Part shown: in pieces, positions 43,137 through 51,549 of the stretch
Layout: each line of letters begins with the position of its first letter
Position numbering within the stretch: the first letter of the stretch is position 1
From: Streptomyces hundungensis
GTDB lineage: Bacteria; Actinomycetota; Actinomycetes; Streptomycetales; Streptomycetaceae
DNA length: 64,000 nt
Direction of reading: 5' to 3'
NCBI RefSeq assembly: GCF_003627815.1
Contig: NZ_CP032698.1
Location: 5,952,001 to 6,016,000 of the forward strand
Notes under the pieces: model-generated
Databases searched by the model: none
What the model was told of the DNA's origin: nothing
What the model saw: only the letters and a program-made list of their open reading frames with translations
Translations under genes and position numbers: made by a program

Positions 43137-43772
43137 TCAGGAAGCCGGGGCCGGCGCCGGTATCGGGCGCTTGACGACGTACGCCGCCAGCGCGCCCGCC
43201 GCGAACAGGGCGAGCAGGGACACCGCCGTGCCCAGCCAGGTCGCGCCCAGCCACTGGCCGCCGAAGTAGCCGAGCCCCACGCTGTACGTCGCCCACGCCA
43301 CGCCCGCCAACGCCGACCAGGGCAGGAACTCCCGGATCTTGCGCTGCGCCGCGCCCGCGCCGAGCGAGACGACGGAGCGCCCGGCGGGCGCGAAGCGCGC
43401 GATGACGACGAGGCCGCCGCCGCCCCGGCTGAGCGCGAGGCCCAGTCGTTCCTGCGCCCGGGTCAGCCGGCGGGAGCGGCCGATCGCGCGTTCCAGGCGG
43501 GCGCCGCCGCGTCGGGCGAGACGGTAGGCGATCAGGTCGCCCAGGACGGAGGCGGTGGCGGCGCAGGCGGCGAGGGCGAAGAGGTCGGCGTGGCCGGTGG
43601 CCGGGACCGCTCCGGCGCCGGCCACCGTAGCCGACCCCGCGGCCGCGGTCGCCGCCGTGATCACGAGCACCCCGCTGGGCAGCACGGGAAGGAAGACGTC
43701 GAGAAGGACGGAGAGGGTGACGACGGCGTAGATCCAGGGGCTGGACGTCAACGCCCCCACACTCTCCAACAC
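43137..43772 (-). CDS. DedA family membrane protein
   Basis: 211 residues with the SNARE-associated (VTT) domain: FLPVLPSGVLVITA near 27-40, GDLIAYRLARRGG, and ARFAPAGRSVVSLGAG containing the family Arg/Pro residues (RF-P-G-R). DedA proteins are phospholipid or undecaprenyl phosphate transporters or scramblases. Slightly divergent (PAGRS for typical PxxR). Confidence 0.82.
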   Translation of the reverse strand: MLESVGALTSSPWIYAVVTLSVLLDVFLPVLPSGVLVITAATAAAGSATVAGAGAVPATGHADLFALAACAATASVLGDLIAYRLARRGGARLERAIGRSRRLTRAQERLGLALSRGGGGLVVIARFAPAGRSVVSLGAGAAQRKIREFLPWSALAGVAWATYSVGLGYFGGQWLGATWLGTAVSLLALFAAGALAAYVVKRPIPAPAPAS

Positions 43773-43965
43773 GTGCGCTCCTCTGCGGCTTGTCGGTTCC
43801 CCGGACGGTGAATACCGCGGTGTCGCGGGGAAGCGGCAGGGGGCGGCGGTACAGCCGTACAGCGTACGCCCGGGCCTCGGGACGTTTCTGCCAGGGGCGG
43901 GTGGTGTCCCGCTGGGGAGACGGTCGAGCGCGCGGTCGGGTCGGCGTGGCCCGCGTCATGACATG
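43773..43965. other. Intergenic region upstream of the dedA-type gene
   Basis: Promoter region of about 190 bp; no gene is seen. Confidence 0.4.
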
Positions 43966-44004
43966 CCGCTGCCCGGAGTTCGGGGACTGAACTCCGGGCA
44001 GCGG
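43966..44004. terminator. Very strong terminator hairpin
   Basis: Perfect 16-bp stem CCGCTGCCCGGAGTTC and complement with a 7-nt loop, 65 bp past the DoxX gene end on the minus strand. Confidence 0.9.
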
Positions 44005-44069
44005 AACGGGCGTTGGCGGTACGAGCCTCGCGGTACGGGCTGGTGGGTGCCGGGTGCGGGGCCGTCGGC

Positions 44070-44528
44070 TCAGGCGGCGACGCTTTCGCGCTGGGCGTCG
44101 GCGGCCGGCCGGGCGGTGCGCCGGGCGCCGAGGAGCTGGTCGAGCGCGAGCGCGCCGGGACCGGTGAAGACCAGCAGCAGGAACGCCCAGCAGTACAGGG
44201 CGGAGGCCTCGCCGCCGTTCTGCAACGGCAGCAGCGCGTTCGACTGGTGGACGCTGAAGTAGGCGTACGCCATCGAGCCGGAGGAGATCAGGGCGGCGGG
44301 GCGGGTGAGGAGGCCGGTCAGCACCAGGACGCCACCGACGAGCTGGATCACGGCGGCGTACCAGCCGGGCCAGGTGCCCGCCGGGATCGAGCCGCCGCCC
44401 ATGGCGCCGCCGAAGACGCCGAACAGGGAGGCCGCGCCGTGGCAGGCGAAGAGCAGGCCGATGACTATGCGGAACAGGGCGAGCGCGTAGGGGCGCGCGC
44501 GCTCGGCGTCGAGCGTGGGGGAGGCCAT
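44070..44528 (-). CDS. DoxX family membrane protein
   Basis: 152 residues with four helices (LALFRIVIGLLFACHGAASLF, AVIQLVGGVLVLTGLLTRPAAL, MAYAYFSVHQ, YCWAFLLLVFTGPGALALDQLLG), the DoxX pattern. In actinobacteria some members act with SodA in a membrane oxidoreductase complex. ATG 44528 has AAGGAG upstream. Confidence 0.88.
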   Translation of the reverse strand: MASPTLDAERARPYALALFRIVIGLLFACHGAASLFGVFGGAMGGGSIPAGTWPGWYAAVIQLVGGVLVLTGLLTRPAALISSGSMAYAYFSVHQSNALLPLQNGGEASALYCWAFLLLVFTGPGALALDQLLGARRTARPAADAQRESVAA

Positions 44529-44610
44529 GGGGGGCTCCTTCGGTGGGGGACGTGACCGATGGGGTGCACAGGTTAGGCAGGCCTCAGTAGTGCTTGCAAG
44601 TTCAACATTC

Positions 44611-46287
44611 TTAATGTCTTGTTTCGGCTCGGTGAATTGAGCCAGGTGTGGCTTCGGGGGTGATCGGCCGGTCCATGACGGTCGTGAGGCGGACTGGACC
44701 ACCGCGCGGACGGCGCGACCGGCGTGCCTGATCGAGCCGCAGCCGGGCCGAACGGCCTTGCAGCGTAAGGGTCATGAGCTGGTTGCCGAACCAGGGTCCG
44801 CCCGCCCTGCGCCACTCGAACAGCGGCCGTACCACCCCTCCGTGCCGCGCCAGCGCGTGGCCGAGAGCGCGCCCCATCCGGCTCCAGCCGAGGCGGAATC
44901 CGGCCCGTACGGGGGCCGGTACCGAGTTGTGGATCGGCGAGCACGTCAACTGACGTACACATGCGGTGGGTTGGGGCCCCGAAATTGGCCAGAAGGGCTC
45001 CGCCACATAGGCGTGGTGTACATCACCCGACAGGACGCTGACGGTGGCCGGCGCCCCGGGACGGGAGCCCGCGCGGGTGATCAGTTCGGTGAGGAACGCG
45101 AACGAGCCGGGGAAGGCGGCCCAGTGCTCCAAGTCGGCCCGCCGGCGCAGCCGTTCGCCCACCCGCGCCCAGCGCGCGCCCCGGGAACCCGCGCACAGGG
45201 CCGCGTTCCAGACCTCCGCGTCATGGATGAACGGAGGGAGCAGCCACGGGAGGGAGGTCCCGATCAGGAGATGGTCGCACGCTCCGGGACCGGGCAACTG
45301 GGCCCGCAGCCACCGCTCCTCGCCCTCGTCGAGCATCGCCCGCCGCCGCTCGTCCAGGACGCGGGCGGCCCTGCTGTCCACCATCAGGATCCGGGTGCGG
45401 CCGATGTCGCGCCGGTAGCTCCAGCGCGCCGCCGCCGGATCGGCACCGGCCCGGGCCGCGAAGGAGCGCAGCGCCTCCGTGCCGTCCGGTGTGCCCCGCA
45501 CCGCCGCGTACAGCGGATCGGCGGCCAGCTCGGCGGGGGAGAGGTTGCCGAGGTGCTGATGGACCCAGTACGACATCAGGCCGCTGACCAGCCGCTCCTG
45601 CCACCAGGGCGTGGCACGCATCTCGGCGAGCCAGGCGGCGCTGGTGTTCCAGTCGTCGATCACGTCGTGGTCGTCGAAGAGGTGGCAGCTCGGCACGGTC
45701 GAGAGCAGCCAGCGCACCTCGGGGTCGAGCCAGGACTCGTAGTAGAGCCGGGTGTACTCCTCGTACTCCGCCACCTCGGCGCCCGGGGCCTCGCGCAGGT
45801 CCCGGCGCGCGGCCAGCCAGCGGCGGGTGCCGGCCGAGACGCTGTCCGCGTACACCTGGTCTCCCAGGAGCAGCAGGATGTCGGGCCGCTCGGCCCCGGC
45901 GTCGGCCGCGAGGCCCGCCGCGAGGGCGTCCAGGGCGTCCGTCGCGGTGGCGTCGGGGGCGCGGCGGCAGGATCCGAAGGTGACCCGGAGCGCGGCGTCG
46001 GGCGCCGGGACGTGGATCGTGCTCGGCGGGAAGCGGGAGTGCGGCGGCGGCCAGACCGGTCGTTCGTCGAGCAGCACCTCGTACGCGGTGGCGGTGCCCG
46101 GCGTCAGGCCGGCCAGCGGGACCAGCGCGTAGTGGTGCCCGGCGATCTGGAACGTGGGGGCCAGGCCCGTGGTGCCGTCGGCGCAGCGCACCCGGGCGGT
46201 GCAGGGCCGGTCGGCCTCCACCCACACCGTGGCGGACCCCTGCGGGTCCAGGTGTCGCAGCAGCGGCCCCAGTCGAAGCCCGGCCAT
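44611..46287 (-). CDS. PhoD-like metallophosphoesterase
   Basis: 558 residues. Metal-binding motifs: LLLLGDQVYADSVS, HLFDDHDVIDDWNTS and VLSGDVHHAYVAEP. The N-terminal domain (WVEADRPCTARVRC) is the Ig-like part of alkaline phosphatase D. No signal peptide is visible, so it may be cytoplasmic, or a Tat signal is missing; the phosphodiester substrate is unknown. The start at 46287 is the first Met with a normal context. Confidence 0.87.
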   Translation of the reverse strand: MAGLRLGPLLRHLDPQGSATVWVEADRPCTARVRCADGTTGLAPTFQIAGHHYALVPLAGLTPGTATAYEVLLDERPVWPPPHSRFPPSTIHVPAPDAALRVTFGSCRRAPDATATDALDALAAGLAADAGAERPDILLLLGDQVYADSVSAGTRRWLAARRDLREAPGAEVAEYEEYTRLYYESWLDPEVRWLLSTVPSCHLFDDHDVIDDWNTSAAWLAEMRATPWWQERLVSGLMSYWVHQHLGNLSPAELAADPLYAAVRGTPDGTEALRSFAARAGADPAAARWSYRRDIGRTRILMVDSRAARVLDERRRAMLDEGEERWLRAQLPGPGACDHLLIGTSLPWLLPPFIHDAEVWNAALCAGSRGARWARVGERLRRRADLEHWAAFPGSFAFLTELITRAGSRPGAPATVSVLSGDVHHAYVAEPFWPISGPQPTACVRQLTCSPIHNSVPAPVRAGFRLGWSRMGRALGHALARHGGVVRPLFEWRRAGGPWFGNQLMTLTLQGRSARLRLDQARRSRRPRGGPVRLTTVMDRPITPEATPGSIHRAETRH

Positions 46288-46395
46288 GTGGTGCCCCCTC
46301 CGTCGCCGGTCCGTTCGTACGGTACGGAACGACGGAGGGGTGCGACAGGTTTCAACACCTGTGTGCTGCAAGGCAGTTGGCCGGGCCGACGGTTG

Positions 46396-47064
46396 TCAGC
46401 AGCCGTTGAGGATGCCCTGGAGCGCCGACTTCTCGGCGGAGTCCACCGTGAGGCTGTAGTAGTGCTTCACGTCCACCCACATCCGGGCGTAGGTGCAGCG
46501 GTAGGAGGTCAGGGACGGCAGCCACTTGGCCGGGTCCTTGTCGCCCTTGGCCTGGTTGACGTTGTCGGTGACCGCGATCAACTGGGGGCGGGTCAGGTCG
46601 TTGGCGAAGCCCTGGCGCTGGGGCGTGGTCCAGGTGTTGGCGCCGGAGCGCCAGGCCTCGGCGAGCGGCACGATGTGGTCGATGTCCACGTCGGCGGCGG
46701 CGGACCAGGTGGCGCCGTCGTACGCGGAGTACCAACTGCCGCTGGTGGCGGCGCAACTGGAGTCGGTCGAGACGTTGGTGCCGTCGCGCTTGAGGACGAC
46801 CTCGCGGGTGTTGCAGGTGCCTGACTGGGTGATCCAGTGCGGGAACTTGTCGCGGCTGTAACCGGTGAGCGAACCCTCCGCCCGCACGGTCAACTCGCCC
46901 AGGTAGGTGCGGGCGGTGGCGGCGCTCACCGGGGTCGGCGGGGAGGCCTCGGCGGCCGGCGCGGTGACGAGCGCGGCACCCGCGACGAGCGCGGCGGCGG
47001 CGGCGAGGACGGCCGAGCGACGCGCGTAGACGCGGGGCGTGCGCGATTCTATGGCGGCTGACAT
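46396..47064 (-). CDS. Secreted HNH-family nuclease (DUF1524-type)
   Basis: 222 residues. Signal peptide about 1-40, cut near AEA. The active-site motif DIDHIVPLAEAWRSGA at about 127-142 (catalytic His in DHIVPLAEAW) is followed by NQAKGDKDPAKWLP, the HNH second half. Disulfide-forming Cys pairs are present. Secreted non-specific nucleases of this kind occur in many Streptomyces; likely for nutrient nucleic acids or competition. Confidence 0.88.
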   Translation of the reverse strand: MSAAIESRTPRVYARRSAVLAAAAALVAGAALVTAPAAEASPPTPVSAATARTYLGELTVRAEGSLTGYSRDKFPHWITQSGTCNTREVVLKRDGTNVSTDSSCAATSGSWYSAYDGATWSAAADVDIDHIVPLAEAWRSGANTWTTPQRQGFANDLTRPQLIAVTDNVNQAKGDKDPAKWLPSLTSYRCTYARMWVDVKHYYSLTVDSAEKSALQGILNGC

Positions 47065-47224
47065 CCGAACTCCCTTGACGTGGGGGGAACTTGACCGGCC
47101 ACAGGACGGGCGGCTCGGTCAGCGTGGCGGCGCCGGGTTGCCTGGGGATGGGCGCCAGGTAACAGGGTGGCGACATGGGCACGACAGATCAAGGCCCCGA
47201 ACGAGATCGCTCCCCAAGGCAACT
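47065..47224. other. Upstream region of the nuclease gene
   Basis: Promoter region of the secreted nuclease; nothing specific is recognised. Confidence 0.4.
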
Positions 47225-47645
47225 GACACCCCGTCGCCCCGGCCCGCCGAAACGCCTTGGGGCTCCGCCCCAAACCCCGGTCGCGCCTGAACGGCGCTCG
47301 TCCTCAATCGCCGGACGGGCTGTAGGTGCCCCCGCACCGAGTGGTTAAGGGGCGCGGGGAACTGCGCGCCCAGCCACGCACGGCGTGCGGACGAAAACGG
47401 GTTTTCAGGGGCGCGGGGAACTGCGCGGGAAGCGACCGCGGCCCGCACCCGAAACGCCTTGGGGCTCCGCCCCAAACCCCGTTTCGCGCCTTAAGGGCGC
47501 TCGTCCTCAATCGCCGGACGGGCTGTAGGTGCCCCCCGGCACCGAGTAGTTAAGGGGCGCGGGGAACTGCGCGACCAGCCACGCACGGCGTGCAGACGAA
47601 AACGGGTTTTGGGGCGCGGGGAACTGCGCGGGAAGCGGCCGCGGG
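47225..47645. repeat. Composite intergenic repeat, inverted orientation
   Basis: Two B segments (GGGGCTCCGCCCC ... CCTCAATCGCC, about 47240-47322 and 47455-47527) alternate with A segments (GGGGCGCGGGGAACTGCGCG at 47349, 47408, 47555 and 47611). Read on the minus strand each A precedes a B, the same order as at 4.2 and 59.5 kb. The block lies before the FetB gene. Confidence 0.8.
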
Positions 47646-47737
47646 TGGTCATCGTCCTGGGGCGGGCCCGGACGACACCCGGCCCCGTCAGGGAATGACG
47701 TACCGGCGCGACACTTCCCGCGCCGTACCGTGGGCCC

Positions 47738-48490
47738 GTGCTGCTGCCCGTGAACGTCACGCTCGGGGTCGTCCTCGCCGTCCTGCTCCTCGCGGCCGCC
47801 GGCGTCGCCGCGGCCGCGCGGCTGGGGCGGCATCGCGAGATCCTGGTCGCCGGGGTGCGGGCGGCGGTTCAGCTCGCCGTGGTCGCCCTGGTGATCCACT
47901 GGGTGGTCGGCTCGGTACCGCTGCTGCTCGGGTTCCTCGCCCTGATGTACGCCGTCGCCGTACGCACCGCGGGCCGCCGCCTGACCGCCAACCGCACCTG
48001 GTGGTGGGCGGCCGCCCCCATCGCGGCCGGCGTCCTGCCCGTGGTGGTGGCGCTGCTGCTCACCGGGCTCGTCCCGGTCAAGGGCATCGCGCTGATCCCG
48101 GTCACCGGCATCCTCATCGGCGGCGCGCTCACCGCGACCGTGCTCGGCGGGCGCCGCGCCCTGGACGAGCTGACCGCGCGGCGCGGCGAGGTGGAGGCCG
48201 CGATGGCGCTCGGCCTGCTCGACCGCGACGCACGCCTGGAGATCGCCCGGCCGGCCGCGTCCGACGCGCTGCTTCCCGGTCTCGACCAGACCAGGACGGT
48301 GGGCCTGGTCACCCTGCCGGGCGCGTTCGTCGGCATGTTGCTGGGCGGCGCCTCACCCGTGCAGGCGGGCGCGGTCCAGCTCTTCGTCCTGGTCGCGCTC
48401 ATGGCCGTACAGGCCGTCGCGGTCTCGGTGGTGCTGGAGCTGGTCGCGCGCGGCAGGGTGCACCGCGACGTCCGGGAGCTCGGTCCCTGA
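47738..48490 (+). CDS. FetB/YbbM-type ABC transporter permease
   Basis: 250 residues with about seven helices. The family signature GLDQTRTVGLVTLPGAFVGMLLGG is present near 185-208, and LGRRHREIL/RAAVQLAVVALV near the start. Homologues (UPF0014, FetB) export iron or relieve oxidative stress with an ATPase FetA, which is not adjacent here. GTG start. Confidence 0.85.
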   Translation: MLLPVNVTLGVVLAVLLLAAAGVAAAARLGRHREILVAGVRAAVQLAVVALVIHWVVGSVPLLLGFLALMYAVAVRTAGRRLTANRTWWWAAAPIAAGVLPVVVALLLTGLVPVKGIALIPVTGILIGGALTATVLGGRRALDELTARRGEVEAAMALGLLDRDARLEIARPAASDALLPGLDQTRTVGLVTLPGAFVGMLLGGASPVQAGAVQLFVLVALMAVQAVAVSVVLELVARGRVHRDVRELGP

Positions 48491-48522
48491 TGGGGCGCGC
48501 GCGGCGTGCCGTACCCTGGATG

Positions 48523-48645
48523 ACGCAGAAGGGGAGTAGCTCTTCGCCGGAACGTCGACATACTGCCGAGTCCCCCAGGGGTTCTTGGCCGGCGCCCGGA
48601 GGCGAGTGCCCGCGAGGGCCCCGCCAGCGAGACCTTCGGCCGCAG
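48523..48645 (+). promoter_or_regulatory. yybP-ykoY (manganese) riboswitch
   Basis: Conserved parts are present in order: AAGGGGAGTAGC at 48529-48540, GCCG and GACATAC elements, a variable hairpin, then GCCAGCGAGACCTTCGGCCGC at 48623-48643. The 5' GAAGG pairs with 3' CCTTC. It lies 100 bp upstream of the GDT1-type transporter gene, a standard target of this Mn2+ sensor. Mn binding is expected to turn expression on. Confidence 0.9.
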
Positions 48646-48745
48646 TGACCTGACCCTTCATGGCGCTGCCGAGCCGAAGCGACCCCGGATCCGGTGGAAC
48701 CGCTCTCGGAGCGGACGCGCCCGAACCGATTGAGGAACCCCTTCC

Positions 48746-49327
48746 GTGCTCAGCTTCACGATCATGGCGATCACCTTCGGTGTGATCTTCCTCGCCGAAC
48801 TCCCCGACAAGACCGCGCTCGCGGGACTGATGCTCGGCACCCGCTACAAGGCCTCCTACGTCTTCGTCGGCGTCGCGGCCGCCTTCGCCGTGCACGTCGT
48901 CCTCGCCATCGCGGCGGGCAGCGTGCTCACCCTGCTGCCGCACCGGCTGCTCCAGGCGATCGTCGGCGTCCTCTTCCTGGCGGGCGCGGCGATGCTGCTC
49001 TTCAAGAAGGACGAGGACGACGAGGAGGTCAAGGCCCCCTCCGACCAGTCGTTCTGGAAGGTGTCGGGGGCGGGCTTCATGCTGATCCTGGTCGCCGAGT
49101 TCGGCGATCTGACCCAGATCATGACCGCCAATCTCGCCGCCCGTTACGACAACCCGCTCTCCGTCGGCATCGGCGCGGTGCTCGCCCTGTGGGCGGTCGC
49201 GGGCCTCGGCATCGTGGGAGGCCGCGCGCTGATGAAGCGGGTGCCTCTGCGCCTGATCACCAAGGTCGCGGCCTGCCTGATGCTGGCCCTGGCCGGCTTC
49301 AGCCTCTTCGAGGCGATCACGGGCTGA
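48746..49327 (+). CDS. GDT1/TMEM165 (UPF0016) cation transporter
   Basis: 193 residues, six helices, in two repeats. Motif ExxDK: FLAELPDKTALAGLML (about 16-30) and ILVAEFGDLTQIMTANLA (about 110-127). An acidic loop DEDDEE lies between. Bacterial members export Mn2+ (MneA). Control by the upstream yybP-ykoY riboswitch supports this. GTG start. Confidence 0.92.
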   Translation: MLSFTIMAITFGVIFLAELPDKTALAGLMLGTRYKASYVFVGVAAAFAVHVVLAIAAGSVLTLLPHRLLQAIVGVLFLAGAAMLLFKKDEDDEEVKAPSDQSFWKVSGAGFMLILVAEFGDLTQIMTANLAARYDNPLSVGIGAVLALWAVAGLGIVGGRALMKRVPLRLITKVAACLMLALAGFSLFEAITG

Positions 49328-49396
49328 GGCCGCCCGCACGGCGGCGAGCGCGGGCCGTCCGCACCGCCGTCGTGCACGCGAGCGTGCGCCTACGGA

Positions 49397-49426
49397 AACG
49401 GCCCCCGTGGTAGGACGGGGGCCGTT
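49397..49426. terminator. Bidirectional terminator
   Basis: Perfect 12-bp stem AACGGCCCCCGT/ACGGGGGCCGTT with a 6-nt loop, between the convergent transporter and HAD genes. Confidence 0.85.
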
Positions 49427-49434
49427 GGTCCGTG

Positions 49435-49532
49435 GTGGCCCGGGCGGGCCTCGCGGAAGGGATCGGCGTGGCCGGGCGGGGCCTCGCGAAGGGGGCAGCG
49501 TGGCCGGGGCGGGCCTCGCGGAGAGGTCAGCC
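49435..49532. repeat. Three-copy 32/33-bp repeat reaching a stop codon
   Basis: Copies start GTGGCC at 49435, 49468 and 49500 and contain GGGCGGGCCTCGCGGA-type cores. The third runs into the stop codon (49527-49529) of the HAD gene on the minus strand. Confidence 0.8.
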
Positions 49533-50201
49533 GGCGATCTCCAGGCGCAGGGTGCCGTCCGCCTCGGCGGTGACGGTGACGTGCGTGAGGTCGGGGACGT
49601 ACGCGGTGGGCTCGTGGGCGTTGGCGCGCGGGCCCACGCCCACGACCCGCATCCCGGCCGCCCGGCCCGCCGCGATGCCGGCCTCGGAGTCCTCGAAGAC
49701 GACGCACTGCGCCGGGTCGAAGCCCAGCTCGGCCGCGCCCTTGAGGAAGCCCTCCGGGTCCGGCTTGCTCGCGCCGACGCATTCGGCGGTGACCCGCACG
49801 TCGGGCATCGGCAGACCCGCGGCCGTCATACGGGCCCGGGCGAGCGCCGCGTCGGCGGAGGTGACCAGCGCGTGCGGCAGGCCGGCGAGGGAGGCCATGA
49901 AGGCGGGCGCCCCGGGGACCGGGACGACGCCGTCGGTGTCGGCGGTCTCCTCGGCGAGCATCACCTTGTTGTCGGCGTGGTTCTGCTCCATCGGCCGGTC
50001 CGGGAGCAGCAGGGCCATCGTCGCGTACCCCTGGCGGCCGTGCACGACCTTGAGGGCGGCCTCCGGGTCGAGGCCGTGGCGCTCCGCCCAGCCGCGCCAG
50101 CAGCGCTCCACGACGGCGTCCGAGTTCACGATCGTCCCGTCCATGTCCAGGAGGAGGGCGCGGGCGGTCAGAACGGTGGTCGTCGTAGCGCTGGCCGGCA
50201 T
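49527..50201 (-). CDS. HAD superfamily sugar-phosphatase-like protein
   Basis: 224 residues. Motif I ALLLDMDGTIVNSDAV near 15-30, motif II LVTSADAALA, motif III/Lys in GASKPDPEGFL and motif IV CVVFEDSEAGIAAG. This is the beta-phosphoglucomutase/DOG-phosphatase subfamily. Acts on small phosphorylated sugars; exact substrate unknown. Start at 50201 chosen over an in-frame GTG at 50219. Confidence 0.9.
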   Translation of the reverse strand: MPASATTTTVLTARALLLDMDGTIVNSDAVVERCWRGWAERHGLDPEAALKVVHGRQGYATMALLLPDRPMEQNHADNKVMLAEETADTDGVVPVPGAPAFMASLAGLPHALVTSADAALARARMTAAGLPMPDVRVTAECVGASKPDPEGFLKGAAELGFDPAQCVVFEDSEAGIAAGRAAGMRVVGVGPRANAHEPTAYVPDLTHVTVTAEADGTLRLEIAG

Positions 50202-50409
50202 CGGCGAACTCCAGGTCACGGGAGTGGGGGGGCACGGAAACACAAAGGTGACCCCCGCCCGCCGGTCAGGGAGGAAACAGGCAGGGATCACTTTGTTTCT
50301 CCACGATACAAAACGCGGGGGGTGTTGCGCCACCCGCCCCCTCCCCAGGGCCGCGAGGCCGTCGCCAGGCCGGGCCGCGAGGGCGCGCTCCTCCCTGCGG
50401 TGTGAGCCC

Positions 50410-50443
50410 GCGTCCCGGACGAGATCCGCCGGACAGGCCCTAG
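50410..50443. repeat. Single end of the MITE-like CTAG element
   Basis: 34 bp nearly identical to the inverted left end of the element at 35352 (AGATCCGCCGGACAGGCCCT at 50422-50441, preceded by GCGTCCCGGACG), ending in CTAG (50440-50443). Only one end is present. The TAG forms the stop codon of the 50440 gene. Confidence 0.8.
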
Positions 50444-51357
50444 GGCTGATCGGTCATCGACTCCAGGGCCTGACGGGTCGGCGGGCCGTAGACCCCGGCC
50501 GGGTCGCCGCTCACCCCCGTGTACGACTGGAAGTCACGCACCGCGCGCTCGGTGCGCGAGCCGAAGGTGCCGTCCGCATGGCCGCTGTAGAGCCCCAACT
50601 GGGCCAGCCGCTCCTGGAGTTCGAGAACGCCCGGTCCGCTGTCGCCGCGCCGCAGCGTCGTGCTCGGCGGGGGCGCCACCGGCTTGCCACCGGTGGAGGC
50701 GGAGGGTCCTGGCGCGGAGGGCGAGGGCGTCGGGGTGTGTTTCGACGGGGTCGGCGAGGCGGCCCTGGACGCGGAGGCGGAGGGCGTCGGCGAGGGCCGC
50801 GCGGAGGGGGAACGGCTCGGGGTGGCCTTCTTCGAAGGGCTCGCGGAGGCCGACGGGGTCCCGGCGGGCGCCGTGTCGCCGCCGCTGTAGGGCAGGCCGG
50901 TGTCCGCCGCGTCCGGCAGCGCCCGCTTCGGCGTGGCGTCGTCGGCGAACAGGGTGCTGGCGAAGGCCGCCGTGGCGATGACGACCGCGGCGGCCGCGCC
51001 CGCGGTCAGCGCGACGAGACGGCGACGCCTGCGGGGCGCCCCCGCGCCGTCCGGCACGGTGGGACGCGGAGCCCGCACGGGATCGGGCCGCGCCGCCGCA
51101 ACCACCGCGCCCAGCCGCATCGTCCGCTCGGCGTCGGGGACGCCCACGACGCCCGAGGGGCCCTCGTCCGGCGCCGCCGAGGCGTTCGGCAGCATCACAT
51201 ACGGGCGGATCCGCAGCGGGTCGAACTCCTCCGTCGCGGCGGCCTGTGCCGAGCGTTCGGCGTGCAGCGTCTGGGCGGCGCGCTCGGCGCAGACACAGCC
51301 GGGTCTGCCGTCCACCCCGCGTTCCGCACCACATTCAGGACAGCCGTGTCCGGTCAT
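50440..51357 (-). CDS. Membrane-anchored peptidoglycan-binding protein
   Basis: 305 residues. The N-terminus has a zinc-ribbon-like CPECGAERGVDGRPGCVC; one membrane helix (LVALTAGAAAAVVIATAAFA) at about 113-133; a Ser/Pro/Ala-rich linker (150-230); and a C-terminal PG_binding_1 domain (RRGDSGPGVLELQERLAQLGLY, GTFGSRTERAVRDFQSYTGV). Tethered to the membrane with the domain outside, it probably binds the cell wall. The stop codon is supplied by a repeat fragment. Confidence 0.85.
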   Translation of the reverse strand: MTGHGCPECGAERGVDGRPGCVCAERAAQTLHAERSAQAAATEEFDPLRIRPYVMLPNASAAPDEGPSGVVGVPDAERTMRLGAVVAAARPDPVRAPRPTVPDGAGAPRRRRRLVALTAGAAAAVVIATAAFASTLFADDATPKRALPDAADTGLPYSGGDTAPAGTPSASASPSKKATPSRSPSARPSPTPSASASRAASPTPSKHTPTPSPSAPGPSASTGGKPVAPPPSTTLRRGDSGPGVLELQERLAQLGLYSGHADGTFGSRTERAVRDFQSYTGVSGDPAGVYGPPTRQALESMTDQP

Positions 51358-51549
51358 CGTCGGGTTCCCTCCCCATGGGCTGCGAGCGATTATGCCGGGC
51401 GGCCCGAGCCGCTGTGCCGGGGCCGCCCGGGCGGCCCCGGGGCGCCTGGCCGAGCCCGGCAGGCCATTTCCGTACATTCCGATCAAGATGGGGGGACGAG
51501 TCGCAGCACCTACGACGAGTCGCCGCACACACACCGATGGGACGTGGCC

